Source of the DNA: Rhizosaccharibacter radicis
Lineage (GTDB): Bacteria; Pseudomonadota; Alphaproteobacteria; Acetobacterales; Acetobacteraceae
Direction: 5' to 3'
Assembly (NCBI GenBank): GCA_024508355.1
Contig: JAMZEJ010000001.1
Coordinates: 434,001-498,000 of the forward strand
Length of the DNA: 64,000 bases
Position numbers and translations under genes: made by a program. Positions within the stretch are counted from its first letter, which is position 1. The number at the start of each line of letters is the position of its first letter. Under the pieces are notes generated by a model that saw only the letters and a program-made list of their open reading frames with translations, was not told the origin of the DNA and made no database searches. This document shows, piece by piece, positions 56,101 through 63,891 of this stretch.

Positions 56101-56251
56101 GCCGGTGGTCGGGTGGATCGCTGATGCCGCCATGGGCATCGGCATGATCGGGGAACTGATCGCCGAGGCCGTGAAGAAGGCCCATGAGAAGAAAGAGATG
56201 TCGAACACGGTGAATCCGACGCTGAAGCAGTACGGAATACCGGAAGTCTGA
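53114..56251 (+). CDS. HrpK/HrpF/NopX-like candidate type III translocator
   Basis: The 1045-aa product has a disordered N-terminus (to about residue 110) without signal peptide. A long helical region follows with calcium-loop-like segments, GKADGDISSHDLSAFI, DKDGNVGDYMTKDGLKAVL, NPDGKVSEDNIIDWV and DGKADTSEMAQTI, together with internal repeats (QIVGSDPSLSRAVAKTYQDD and QIVGSNVNLTSQLQGDYQRD). The C-terminus has several hydrophobic Gly/Ala segments (GMGIGAAGILALPAGYISG; GEVAGGVGGVIGAATML; AAVPVVGWIADAAMGIGMIGELIAEAV). This combination is that of HrpK, HrpF and NopX, which insert in host membranes. It is the best candidate pore former here. Confidence 0.78.
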   Translation: MDSVRTNTPFNSFTTPDGSFPPGMAGEETGFSSALTGFPTASFGSVALDQGSGSGAPPGTDGSGTLSVGGGMDATMTVGAPGGSAPGGTGDATGSAGDPPDPAIDDSSFQSSPDDLKKLAPLVAGLPPAQQEAAEKAMNRPIVAAKMLKDGSPAEKKEAQAYFDKNPALKKALDTAAHGGKADGDISSHDLSAFIGNMEKQQGRAANTVTQYQKDHPNADGQSLQLVRQSALLQAYMPVIKNNSPDKDGNVGDYMTKDGLKAVLSDAGLPSALQGAASTFSQPGMFNMLDQGGLQGHDLATHNPDGKVSEDNIIDWVSKQAPTTGGQFASTIGDAATRDAVANVDTSKLNEDVFKNPQNYTGAQKAAVLVQLQDKQQQLQAGSDLKHSDDTDKALSKDISLLSSDQDVQQYLSQAVPAGEKQIVGSDPSLSRAVAKTYQDDVLTGKMLQTGLSAVSKNNSDDKNTKQTAGSAVSDFESQTQLDADLSDGQTATAQQIVGSNVNLTSQLQGDYQRDFSQGGELKQLQGEKDADLGTSLQTTQGDEQSFESVLDPNFVQSQSSAYASTMSNAAMQDGGSGKAVISALKGDGKADTSEMAQTISQIDPSQLYGGSNTGLTASDTQALVTSFLNDLDKGSSVQDACAKFDPDNSKFDGGACDSKVMAKLQSNPAAAQGVQMMLQSMAAGALGVQGPQPAQTGPAGGGDPSAATAYAAGGDPSADPTQAGGYGTEALAAGGGGLTNAAYTVPVAGGAAGASESLATGSAEQAASAMSGATSGTPDSAVLTQSPQLSAAEQAKENAMYAGMGIGAAGILALPAGYISGKQWDKKIAAAGDDTAAKDAAQLGKDTAASRISMAGEVAGGVGGVIGAATMLPDVSTMLKNGQTTQAGLAIGMSTRGLIQGSALTANLGDMAARRAGMASTEVATFSRSWSGKAGQWATQNAAKEIGGRWAGNIVERTTANVAGKVAESAGTKIAGEVAGRAVGMAAAEAVGAAVPVVGWIADAAMGIGMIGELIAEAVKKAHEKKEMSNTVNPTLKQYGIPEV

Positions 56252-56282
56252 TCGATCATCTCGCAAAGATGGAGTTAGCTAA

Positions 56283-57425
56283 ATGAGTGATTCAATCGGA
56301 AATAACGCCCCCCCGGGTAGCTTGGCCACGGACATCAACCTGGAGAACGTTTCCGCGCAGGGACGATCAAATCTGCCTGCGAACAGGGATGTCGAGGCCT
56401 TCCACCAACAGGCAGCGGATGTTCCTGCGAACAACGGCCGCGCTGCGGATGCGCAGCCCCGTACTTTTCAGACCAATCCTTTCAGACCAAACTACCGTAT
56501 GCCGACCGATCCCGTCGTCGCGCAGGCCCTCCACGCCGGCCAAGCCGGGGAGCCGGGTCCGAACGCCACGAATGTCCGGGCAACGACCCGGGCGGGCGAG
56601 GTCATGAATTTCAACCGGCTTTCCGGAGCCAACAACCAGATCACCAATCACGGGGAAACCAACATCGCCGAGGTCAGAAAGGGCGCCGAGCTCCAACTGA
56701 CCGGCAACGACGGCAGGGTCGTCGTCGACAAGAACAAGGGGCGGATTAGGTCCAGCAACAACCAGAACTACCTCGGCATCAAGGAAAACGCCGGCACGCT
56801 CAACGTCGACGAAAACAAGGGCCGGGTGAAGATCGCGGACAACACGATCCGTGGCGACATCCAACTGGGCCGCGAAGGAGGAGTCGCGGGCATCTCGCAG
56901 GGCGGATACCCCACCCAGCGGCATTCGGGCCGGGTCGATGTGGGCAGCAACGACGGCACCTTCAAACAGCATTATGGCAACGCCTCCCTCGGCCAGGCAT
57001 TGAATTTCGGTGGACCTACCGAGATCACCCGGACAGGGCCGGTCCATGCCACCCCAAGCGGTCCCGGGGGCAAGCTGAGGACGCCGGCAGGCAAGACGGC
57101 GCTCGTCACGGGGGCCGGCATCGGCTTCGGCACCACGGTCGGCGTCGGCATCGCGAACTGGCAGGGTTCCGTAAAAAACTTCCAAGACTTGGCCAATCCT
57201 ACCACGCCCCATACGCCCACACCGACCATGACGATGCCGCCGACCCACACCATGGCGGGCGAGGTTGCGACGCCCCAGACATCGGCCACGCCTCACATGG
57301 ACGCCGTGAGCCGCACCATCGGTCTCGATCCAGACGGCAGCCGCCCGACCGGCCTATCTTCGGCGCGCGGTGGAGCGGCGGGCAGCGAGGTGCCGCACGA
57401 GACGGCACCCAAGCTGAAATTCTAG
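56283..57425 (+). CDS. Candidate type III-associated protein with beta-repeat domain
   Basis: The 380-aa product has a disordered polar N-terminus. A block of short beta repeats (about residues 108-210: FNRLSGANNQITNHGETNIAEV, LQLTGNDGRVVVDKNKGRI, GTLNVDENKGRVKIADN) suggests a right-handed beta-helix or solenoid. One Gly-rich hydrophobic segment (TALVTGAGIGFGTTVGVGIANW) and a Pro/Thr-rich tail follow. It has no signal peptide. It starts 31 bp after the translocator gene with GGAG upstream and is followed by a hairpin. G+C and codon use are lower than in the core genes. The function is unknown; a secreted effector is plausible. Confidence 0.72.
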   Translation: MSDSIGNNAPPGSLATDINLENVSAQGRSNLPANRDVEAFHQQAADVPANNGRAADAQPRTFQTNPFRPNYRMPTDPVVAQALHAGQAGEPGPNATNVRATTRAGEVMNFNRLSGANNQITNHGETNIAEVRKGAELQLTGNDGRVVVDKNKGRIRSSNNQNYLGIKENAGTLNVDENKGRVKIADNTIRGDIQLGREGGVAGISQGGYPTQRHSGRVDVGSNDGTFKQHYGNASLGQALNFGGPTEITRTGPVHATPSGPGGKLRTPAGKTALVTGAGIGFGTTVGVGIANWQGSVKNFQDLANPTTPHTPTPTMTMPPTHTMAGEVATPQTSATPHMDAVSRTIGLDPDGSRPTGLSSARGGAAGSEVPHETAPKLKF

Positions 57426-57440
57426 TTCAAAACTAATCAT

Positions 57441-57488
57441 GGACAGCAGGTACCGCGCCCGATGCGGTACCTGCCACCGCCGCTGTCC
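57441..57488 (+). terminator. Nested hairpin after the beta-repeat protein gene
   Basis: An inner stem GCAGGTACCGC / GCGGTACCTGC (57446-57456 and 57464-57474) and an outer stem GGACAGC / GCTGTCC (57441-57447 and 57482-57488) lie 15 bp after the stop. The GGTACCGC core is shared with the hairpin at 52323. There is no T-tract. Confidence 0.6.
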
Positions 57489-57673
57489 ATCGCAGCTGGC
57501 GCTCCGCGCAAACAACAGAAGCATAGCCTCTTGTTGTTGTTCGAAATGGCGAAACGACGATCTCGTTTCCGGCAAACCGATCATGTCGGGAGCATCGGTC
57601 TGTTGCAAGTCCGCAACTTTAAGCAACCCCCGTCCTATGCTAGGAAGCGGCGGCCGAGGGAGAAGCTGGCTTC

Positions 57674-59272
57674 ATGCGCAATGTACGGTCCGGAACACGG
57701 CTTTGTATGGCCGCGCTTCTTTGCGTTCTACCGACCTGGACCATGTCGGCTCTCGCCAGCGCTCAGGACGTTCCCGCACCGGCGGCTAATGCTCCCGCCT
57801 CCGGTGCGGCGGGTTCCAGTGCGTCCGCTCCCGGCCCGATGCCTCTGCGTCCCGACGCGCCGCTGGCGCCCAGCGCTGCGCCGCCTGGACAGGCCTACGT
57901 AGACCCCGACGCCATCCGTCCGCCGCCGCGCCCCGCGCCGCCGCGCGAGGTCGGCACCGTCACACCGCACCGCAAGTTCACCCTCACCGTCGGCGCCGGC
58001 AAGCTGTTGTCGCTGCCGACGCCCGCCGCCACGGTGTTCGTGGCCGATCCCTCCATCGCCGACGTGCAGCCGCCCAGCGCATCCAGCGTGTTCGTGTTCG
58101 GCAAGAAGCCCGGCGGCACCACGCTGTTCGCGCTGACGCGCGAGGGCAAGCCGATCCTCGCCTACAACGTGGTGGTGGAATACGACCTGTCCACGCTGCA
58201 GCAGACCATCAACGACGCGGCGCCGGGCTCCAACGTGCAGCTCTCGCGCACGCCCCACGGCCTGGTGCTGACCGGTGCGGTGCCGACTCCGGAAGCCGCC
58301 GCCAATCTGCAGAGCATCGCCCAGCGTTATGCGGCGCCGAACGAGACCGTGCTGAACATGCTCCAGGTGGGCGGCTCGACGCAGGTCAATCTTCGCGTTC
58401 GCGTCGCGGAAGTTTCCCGCAGCGTGTCGCGCCAGCTCGGCTTCAACTGGACCGCGGCGCTCAGCAACATCGGCTCGTTCGGCCTCCAGGTGGCCACCGG
58501 CCTGCCCACGGGCGCCGCCTCGTCGTTCAGCGGCTTCAACGGCGGCAACAACGCCAACGTCAGCAGTCCCACGATCGGCGGCACCTATAGCGGCTCCAAG
58601 GGCACGGCGAGCGCAGCGCTCGACGCCATGGCCGACGAAGGGCTGGTGACCCTGCTGGCAGAGCCGAACCTCACCACCACGTCCGGGCAGCCCGCGAGCT
58701 TCCTCGCCGGCGGCGAATATCCGATCCCGGTGCCGCAGGGTCTCGGCAGCGTCGGCATCGAATACAAACAGTACGGCGTCAGCGTCGCCTTCACGCCTAC
58801 CGTGCTGAACAGCGGCATGATCAGCATGAAGGTCAGCCCCGAGGTCAGCGAGCTGAGCGCCGCCACCTCGGTCGCCATTCCCAACGGCGGCAGCGTGCCG
58901 GCGTTGATCTCGCGACGCGCCGACACCACCGTGCAGCTCGCTTCCGGCCAGAGCTTCGCCATCGGCGGCCTGATCCAGAACAACGCCCAGAACAACATCG
59001 CCAAGGTGCCCTGGCTCGGCGACATCCCGATCCTGGGCGCGCTGTTCCGCTCCACCCAGTTCCAGCGCGACGAGACGGAGCTGGTGATCGTGGTCACCGC
59101 CTATATCGTCCATCCCACGGACAGGATGCCGGCGCTTCCCACCGACGATGTGCGCCAGACCAGCGACCTCGAGCGGCTGTTCCTGGACCGTGCCCTGGCG
59201 CGCGGCACGCCGCGCTTCGATCCCGAACACATGCCGCACCTCCAGGGCGCGGCCGGCTATCTGTTCGAGTGA
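57674..59272 (+). CDS. CpaC/RcpA-type secretin (probable RhcC2-equivalent outer-membrane ring)
   Basis: The 532-aa product has a signal peptide (to about residue 33) and a Pro/Ala-rich linker. The Tad-type N-domain follows (HRKFTLTVGAGKLLSLPTPAATVFVADPSIADVQPPSASSVFVFGKKPGGTTLFAL), then a BON-like segment and a full secretin barrel (ALDAMADEGLVTLLAEPNLTTTSGQPASFLAGGEYPIPV; IGGLIQNNAQNNIAKVPWLGDIPILGALFRS; ETELVIVVTAYIV). These are CpaC features, not GspD or YscC. No other tad genes (cpaB, cpaE, cpaF, tadBC, flp) are in the window. Its position suggests that it forms the type III outer ring together with the NolW-like protein. Confidence 0.88.
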   Translation: MRNVRSGTRLCMAALLCVLPTWTMSALASAQDVPAPAANAPASGAAGSSASAPGPMPLRPDAPLAPSAAPPGQAYVDPDAIRPPPRPAPPREVGTVTPHRKFTLTVGAGKLLSLPTPAATVFVADPSIADVQPPSASSVFVFGKKPGGTTLFALTREGKPILAYNVVVEYDLSTLQQTINDAAPGSNVQLSRTPHGLVLTGAVPTPEAAANLQSIAQRYAAPNETVLNMLQVGGSTQVNLRVRVAEVSRSVSRQLGFNWTAALSNIGSFGLQVATGLPTGAASSFSGFNGGNNANVSSPTIGGTYSGSKGTASAALDAMADEGLVTLLAEPNLTTTSGQPASFLAGGEYPIPVPQGLGSVGIEYKQYGVSVAFTPTVLNSGMISMKVSPEVSELSAATSVAIPNGGSVPALISRRADTTVQLASGQSFAIGGLIQNNAQNNIAKVPWLGDIPILGALFRSTQFQRDETELVIVVTAYIVHPTDRMPALPTDDVRQTSDLERLFLDRALARGTPRFDPEHMPHLQGAAGYLFE

Positions 59273-59283
59273 GGGCCGACGCG

Positions 59284-60087
59284 ATGCGCATCTCCCGCTT
59301 CCCTTCGCTGCTGATGGCGATGTCGTCCGCCGCCCTGGCGCTTCCCCTGCTCGCGGGGTGCGACGATCCCGCCTACGAGCGTGGCGTCCCTCCGGCGATC
59401 GCGCTGAACCAGAGCCGCATGGAGGTGCCGCTGTTCCGCTACGGCGCCGCCCGCTTGCTGCGCCAGCAGATCGGGATCCTGGCGCCCGACGGGAACATCC
59501 ACCAGCTCGACGCATCCATCCGCACCACCAGCGTGTCGCAGCGCGACGCGACACGGGCCGTGCTGATCCAGATGGGGCTCGATCCGTCCCGCATCGACTG
59601 GGTACCCGTGTCCGACAATGCGGTGGTGCTCAGCCGCACCAGGGCGGTCACCACGCCCTGCAGCACCGCGCTCAAGGCCGACTGGCAAGGCGACGTCGCC
59701 AACAGCGTCACCAGCCTCGGCACCTGCGTGCAGGCCAACAATCTCGCCCAGATGGTGTCCGATCCGCGCGATCTGGCACGGCCGGTGACGCTCGGACCCA
59801 ACAACGGCGCGGTGGCCGCACGGGCCGTCCGCGACTGGGAGAACGGCGAGGTGCGCCAGCCCTCGCGCCGCGGGCAGGCCGGGGCAGAGGGTGCTGGCGA
59901 CGGTGACGCGGGCGGTGGCGACGGTCCCGGCGGCGGCGGCGGCGGCGGCGGGGGTGGCGCCGTCAGCGCGATCCCCGCGGGACCGGCGGCGGGCGCGGCG
60001 ATCGTGGCGCCGGCGCCCGCGGCGGCGGCTGGCGTCAATCCGCTGCTCTCGGCCGCTCCCCTTTCCGGGGCGGCGAGCGGCAACTGA
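59284..60087 (+). CDS. CpaD-like outer-membrane lipoprotein
   Basis: The 267-aa product starts at the ATG at 59284 (a GTG at 59269 overlaps the secretin stop). It has a lipoprotein signal with lipobox LLAGC. The CpaD/TadZ-neighbour family pattern is visible: two substrate-like beta domains, then NSVTSLGTCVQANNLAQMVSDPRDLARPVTLGPNNGAVAARAVRDWENGE, the C-terminal CpaD signature. A Gly run and an Ala/Pro tail follow. CpaD proteins support the Tad secretin. Here it is adjacent to the CpaC-type secretin inside a type III locus. Confidence 0.85.
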   Translation: MRISRFPSLLMAMSSAALALPLLAGCDDPAYERGVPPAIALNQSRMEVPLFRYGAARLLRQQIGILAPDGNIHQLDASIRTTSVSQRDATRAVLIQMGLDPSRIDWVPVSDNAVVLSRTRAVTTPCSTALKADWQGDVANSVTSLGTCVQANNLAQMVSDPRDLARPVTLGPNNGAVAARAVRDWENGEVRQPSRRGQAGAEGAGDGDAGGGDGPGGGGGGGGGGAVSAIPAGPAAGAAIVAPAPAAAAGVNPLLSAAPLSGAASGN

Positions 60088-60655
60088 GCCGTCGTCTCGC
60101 GGGCGGGGTGGCCGGTCCCGGATCGCGGCGGCTCTCCTCGGGCCGTCCGTGGTGCACATGGATCCCGTTGCCGGCCCGGCGGACGATGCGTTCTTCCGCC
60201 GCTTCGCCCGCCGGAATGGCAGACACCGGCGTGGAATATGCAACATCGCCGAGAAGGTTTCGAGCGAACGGGTGAGTTGACCCGGAGCCGGTCCCGGTCA
60301 CAGGAAGCGGCCCCCGCTGTGGCGCCGAGCGGCGCGGCCGCAGGCCCGATCGTCCGGCGCCGAAGACGTCCGGGTGACAGCGCGACCAAGCCGGGTTGAT
60401 TTTCCGTCGCGCCGACGCGGGCAGGGGAACGGGTCCCGTTCCAGACCTGTCGGACCCGGGTGCTCGCATGTCTCCATCCGGGCGCGGTGACGGTGGGGCC
60501 GAATAGCCTCGGGACAGGGTCGTCTCGGCGCCTCGAGCCTCCTCGTTTCCGGAGAGTGGAGGCGGGCACCGTACGCCCCGATCCGCATCTACGCGGCGGC
60601 AGCTATCCGCAGCCGTTCATGGCGCGACCGCGAGGATTCGGGTCGCCGTAGCACC
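60088..60655. other. Gap between the convergent cpaD-like and TPR genes
   Basis: No credible gene lies here. Frames are Arg/Pro-rich and discontinuous on both strands. No T-tract terminator is evident between the convergent genes. Confidence 0.45.
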
Positions 60656-61585
60656 CTAGTTCAACGGCGCCGCGGCGTCCGGGCCGGTGGGCGACAAGGC
60701 CGAATAGAAGCGCATGTTGTTGGCGAGGTCCGCCGGGTTCGCGGTGGCGCCGGAGGCCGCCTCGTTCGCCTGTCGTAATTCCCCCCGCAGGGCGTGCACC
60801 AGCGCGAGGTTGCCGTCGATGGTGGCGAGGTCGGACGCCTGGCCGCCATTTTCCACCACGCGGTTGCGCAGCGCCTGAAGCGCCGTCAGCGCGCTGCCCA
60901 CATCGCCGCCGAGAGCCGTGGACAGGGCCAGATCGTTCTGCGCGGCGATGCTGTTCGGTTCAACCGCGAGCGCCTGCCGATACGCCGACTGCGCCGCCGG
61001 GAAATCGCGGCTCGCATCCAGCGCCACACCCAGACCGATCAGCAGCGACGGGTCGTTCGGCGTCCGCCTCAGGCCGGCTCTCAGCACGCTCACGGCTTCG
61101 GTGGGGCGGTGCGCCGTGATCAGCAGGCGGCCGAGCGTGGCCCGTACCTGGCGCTCGCCGCTCCCGCTCATGTGGGGCAGCGCTTCTTCCAGGGAGGTCG
61201 CCGCGTCTCCCAGCCGGTTCTGCGCCGCCAGGCTGCGCGCATAGCCCAGCGCCGGTGCCGGGTCGTCCGGCGCCAGCACGGCCGCCTGATGGTAGAAGGT
61301 CGCCGCCGCGGCCGCGTCGCCCGCGCCGGCGGAAGCGTCCGCGATGTGCATCAGGGCGCGCGGATCATGGGCGACGCGTTCTTCCGCGGCCGTATCCACG
61401 CGCGGCGGGGGCGACACGCAACCGGCCAGCCCGGATCCGGCCGCGAGCAGCACTGCCACCAGCAGCCATGGCGTCGTGCCTCGGGGAGGCCGGGCACCGT
61501 CGGTTGCGGTTCTGGTGGCAGGATTGGCGAGGGCGCGCATGGCCTTGCCGATAGCATGGGCGCCATGTTCCCGGAATGCCGCCAT
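60656..61585 (-). CDS. TPR-repeat lipoprotein, TadD-like
   Basis: The 309-aa product starts at the ATG at 61585 (GGGAGAA upstream); the ATG at 61540 is an alternative. It has a lipoprotein signal (WLLVAVLLAAGSGLAGC) and about five tetratricopeptide repeats (AAAATFYHQAAVLAPDDPAPALGYARSLAAQNRLGDAATSLEEAL; DPSLLIGLGVALDASRDFPAAQSAYRQALAVEPNSIAAQNDLALSTALGG). TadD-type TPR lipoproteins act as pilotins or assembly factors for Tad secretins. It is convergent with the CpaD-like gene, completing a probable secretin module. The long N-region before the lipobox is unusual. Confidence 0.82.
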   Translation of the reverse strand: MAAFREHGAHAIGKAMRALANPATRTATDGARPPRGTTPWLLVAVLLAAGSGLAGCVSPPPRVDTAAEERVAHDPRALMHIADASAGAGDAAAAATFYHQAAVLAPDDPAPALGYARSLAAQNRLGDAATSLEEALPHMSGSGERQVRATLGRLLITAHRPTEAVSVLRAGLRRTPNDPSLLIGLGVALDASRDFPAAQSAYRQALAVEPNSIAAQNDLALSTALGGDVGSALTALQALRNRVVENGGQASDLATIDGNLALVHALRGELRQANEAASGATANPADLANNMRFYSALSPTGPDAAAPLN

Positions 61586-61627
61586 GGCCGTTCTCCCGTG
61601 CCGTTCGTGTCCGGCGGGAACGGAGGT

Positions 61628-61723
61628 TTCGCGGAACGGTAGCCGGCGTACCCACGGTGCGCGGCGTCGGGTTCGCGGAACGGTAGCCGGCAGCGCCACG
61701 GCGCGCGGCGTCGGGTTCGCGGA
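61628..61723. repeat. 44-bp tandem repeat (about 2.2 copies)
   Basis: A 44-bp unit starting TTCGCGGAACGGTAGCCGGC occurs at 61628-61671 and 61672-61715 with five mismatches, and a partial third copy (TTCGCGG) begins at 61716. It lies in the divergent promoter region between the TPR lipoprotein gene and the LOV kinase gene. Confidence 0.9.
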
Positions 61724-61863
61724 CGCTGAACCCCGGCGGGCGCCGCGATGCGCACCGTCCGCGGGTCGGATGACGCCGCCCGCTTTGCGCCTTCATGCTC
61801 GACACCCATATGATAGTGCCTGGAACCCGGCAGATTGTGAGCCGCGGCAGGAAGGCGGTTTGC

Positions 61864-63699
61864 ATGAACAACGACGAGCCTGCCCCGCCGCCCGTCAGCC
61901 CTGGGCCGGATGCTCCGGACGGGCGCTCTTCGTCGGACCGCCAGGAGGAGCCCGGGGGAGCCAGCAGCGGTCTCGCCGCGAACGGCATCCATGACGAGCC
62001 GGACGACCGACGGGCGCGGGATCCGGACGCCGGCGACGCGACCATCCGCGATTCACCGACGGGTGGCCCCGGCATCCATCATTGGAAGCAGGCCACGATC
62101 ACCGAACCGGGACTGGACCAGCGCGGCAGCGTGTTCTTCGCCGCCATCCAGATGACCCGGATGCCGATGGTGCTGACCGATCCGAACCAGCCGGACAACC
62201 CCATCGTGTTCGCCAACCGGGCGTTCCAGGACCTCACCGGCTACGAGCAGCACGAGATCACCGGGCGCAATTGCCGCTTCCTGCAGGGGCCCGGCACCGA
62301 TCGCGCCAGCGTGCGCGAGCTGCGCGATGCCATTGCCGAGCGGCGCGCGATGTCGGTGGAGCTGCTGAACTACCGCCGCGACGGCTCGACCTTCTGGAAC
62401 GCGGTGTTCGTGGCGCCCGTGTATGGCACCGATGGCCAGCTGCTGTACTTCTTCGCGTCCCAGCTCGATGTGACCCGACGGCGCAGCTCCGAGCAGGCGT
62501 TCCGGCAGGCGCAGAAGATGGAATCGATCGGCCAGCTCACCGCGGGCCTCGCCCACGATTTCAACAACCTGCTGCAGGTGGTCTCGGGAAGCCTGGAGAT
62601 CCTGCGCGCCCGGGTCGCGGACGAGCGCCTGCTCCGGCACGTCGCCAATGCCACCGCCGCCGCCGAGCGTGGCGCCCGGTTGACGCGTCAGCTCCTGGCG
62701 TTCGCGCGCAAGACCCGCCTGGAGCCGCGGGCGCTCGACATCAACGGCCTGATCAACGAGTTCGCCGAGGTGCTCGAAAGCACCGCCGGCCGCGGAGTGG
62801 AGCTCCAGCTCAGCCTGCGCCGCCGGCTGCCGCCGGTGGCGGTGGATCCGGTCCACCTGGAAATGGCGCTGCTCAACGTGCTGATCAACGCGCGCGACGC
62901 CACGCCGGAGGGCGGTACGATCACGATCGCCACCGGCAGCGTCGAATTGCCGGCCAACGGTCTGCCGGCCGGGCGCTACGTCACCTTGTCGGTGTCGGAC
63001 CAGGGCACGGGCATGACGCCGGAGGTCCTGGAACGGGCGGTGGAACCGTTCTTCACCACCAAGCCGACCGGCAAGGGCACCGGACTGGGCCTGGCCATGG
63101 CCCACGGTTTCGCGCAGCAGTCACTCGGGCGGCTCGAGATCGAGAGCGAACAGCGTCGGGGCACCACGGTGCGCATGTTGTTTCCCGCCGCCGAGCAGGC
63201 CGTCGTTTCCGCGCCTCCCGCCTCCCCGACCCCCGCGACCACTCCCGCCGACGCCCTGCCTGGCGGGAACGAGACCATCCTGGTGGTGGAGGACAGCGAG
63301 GACGTGCTGGCCCTGGCCCGCGAGCACCTGCATGGGCTCGGCTACACCGTGCTCACCGCGTTCAACGCCGACGAGGCGCTGCGCGTGCTGGAGGCGCCCG
63401 GATCGCCGCGCGTGGACCTGTTGTTTTCCGATCTCGTGATGCCGGGCGGCATGAACGGGCTGGCCCTCGCCGACCGGGTGCGCGGGCAGCGTCCCGGGAT
63501 CGGGGTGCTGCTGACCACGGGGTACAACGAGGATCTGGTGGCGGATGGTCCCCGCGCCACGGCGATGGACGTGCTGGGCAAGCCGTACCGCCGGATCGAA
63601 CTGGCCGACCGGGTGCGCGCTGCGCTGGATCGCCGGGACACGGACCCCGCGAACCGCACGCCGCCCCGGTCCACTGGCGGTCCGGCGCATGAGGCCTGA
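61864..63699 (+). CDS. LOV-domain (blue-light) hybrid histidine kinase
   Basis: The 611-aa product has a disordered N-terminus (about 85 residues) and a PAS/LOV domain with the flavin-adduct cysteine motif GRNCRFLQG (Cys137), followed by YRRDGSTFWNAVFVAPV and FFASQLDVT. A HisKA domain carries the phospho-His in GLAHDFNNLL (His231). The ATPase core has NVLINARDATPEGG and GKGTGLGLAMAHGF. A C-terminal receiver has its Asp in LLFSDLVMPGGMNG and the Lys in VLGKPYRR. It is predicted cytoplasmic. Light or redox sensing through FMN is expected; no output regulator is adjacent. The start has GGAAGG upstream. Confidence 0.93.
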   Translation: MNNDEPAPPPVSPGPDAPDGRSSSDRQEEPGGASSGLAANGIHDEPDDRRARDPDAGDATIRDSPTGGPGIHHWKQATITEPGLDQRGSVFFAAIQMTRMPMVLTDPNQPDNPIVFANRAFQDLTGYEQHEITGRNCRFLQGPGTDRASVRELRDAIAERRAMSVELLNYRRDGSTFWNAVFVAPVYGTDGQLLYFFASQLDVTRRRSSEQAFRQAQKMESIGQLTAGLAHDFNNLLQVVSGSLEILRARVADERLLRHVANATAAAERGARLTRQLLAFARKTRLEPRALDINGLINEFAEVLESTAGRGVELQLSLRRRLPPVAVDPVHLEMALLNVLINARDATPEGGTITIATGSVELPANGLPAGRYVTLSVSDQGTGMTPEVLERAVEPFFTTKPTGKGTGLGLAMAHGFAQQSLGRLEIESEQRRGTTVRMLFPAAEQAVVSAPPASPTPATTPADALPGGNETILVVEDSEDVLALAREHLHGLGYTVLTAFNADEALRVLEAPGSPRVDLLFSDLVMPGGMNGLALADRVRGQRPGIGVLLTTGYNEDLVADGPRATAMDVLGKPYRRIELADRVRAALDRRDTDPANRTPPRSTGGPAHEA

Positions 63700-63891
63700 A
63701 GTCGCATGAGGCCTGAGGCGCACGAGACCTGAGCCGCCCGCGGTCGGTGGGTCCGCCGGCCGGGGGTGATCCGCCGCCCACAGCGGCTCCGCGCTTGGAC
63801 GAGGCGGTCGCCCGGAACGTGGCGATCGCGCCCCGCCCGGCCCGAGGCACCGTCTCCTGTTTCAACCGCTCCAGGGCTGGCGGCGCGGCTG

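Noticed and set aside
57674..60087. Evidence for a complete Tad/Flp pilus locus
   Set aside because: Only secretin, CpaD-like and TPR genes are present; flp, cpaB, cpaE, cpaF and tadBC are missing from the window.
63687..63735. Short imperfect repeats of GCATGAGGCCTGA around the LOV kinase stop
   Set aside because: Three copies with different spacing and mismatches; too short and irregular to call a functional element.
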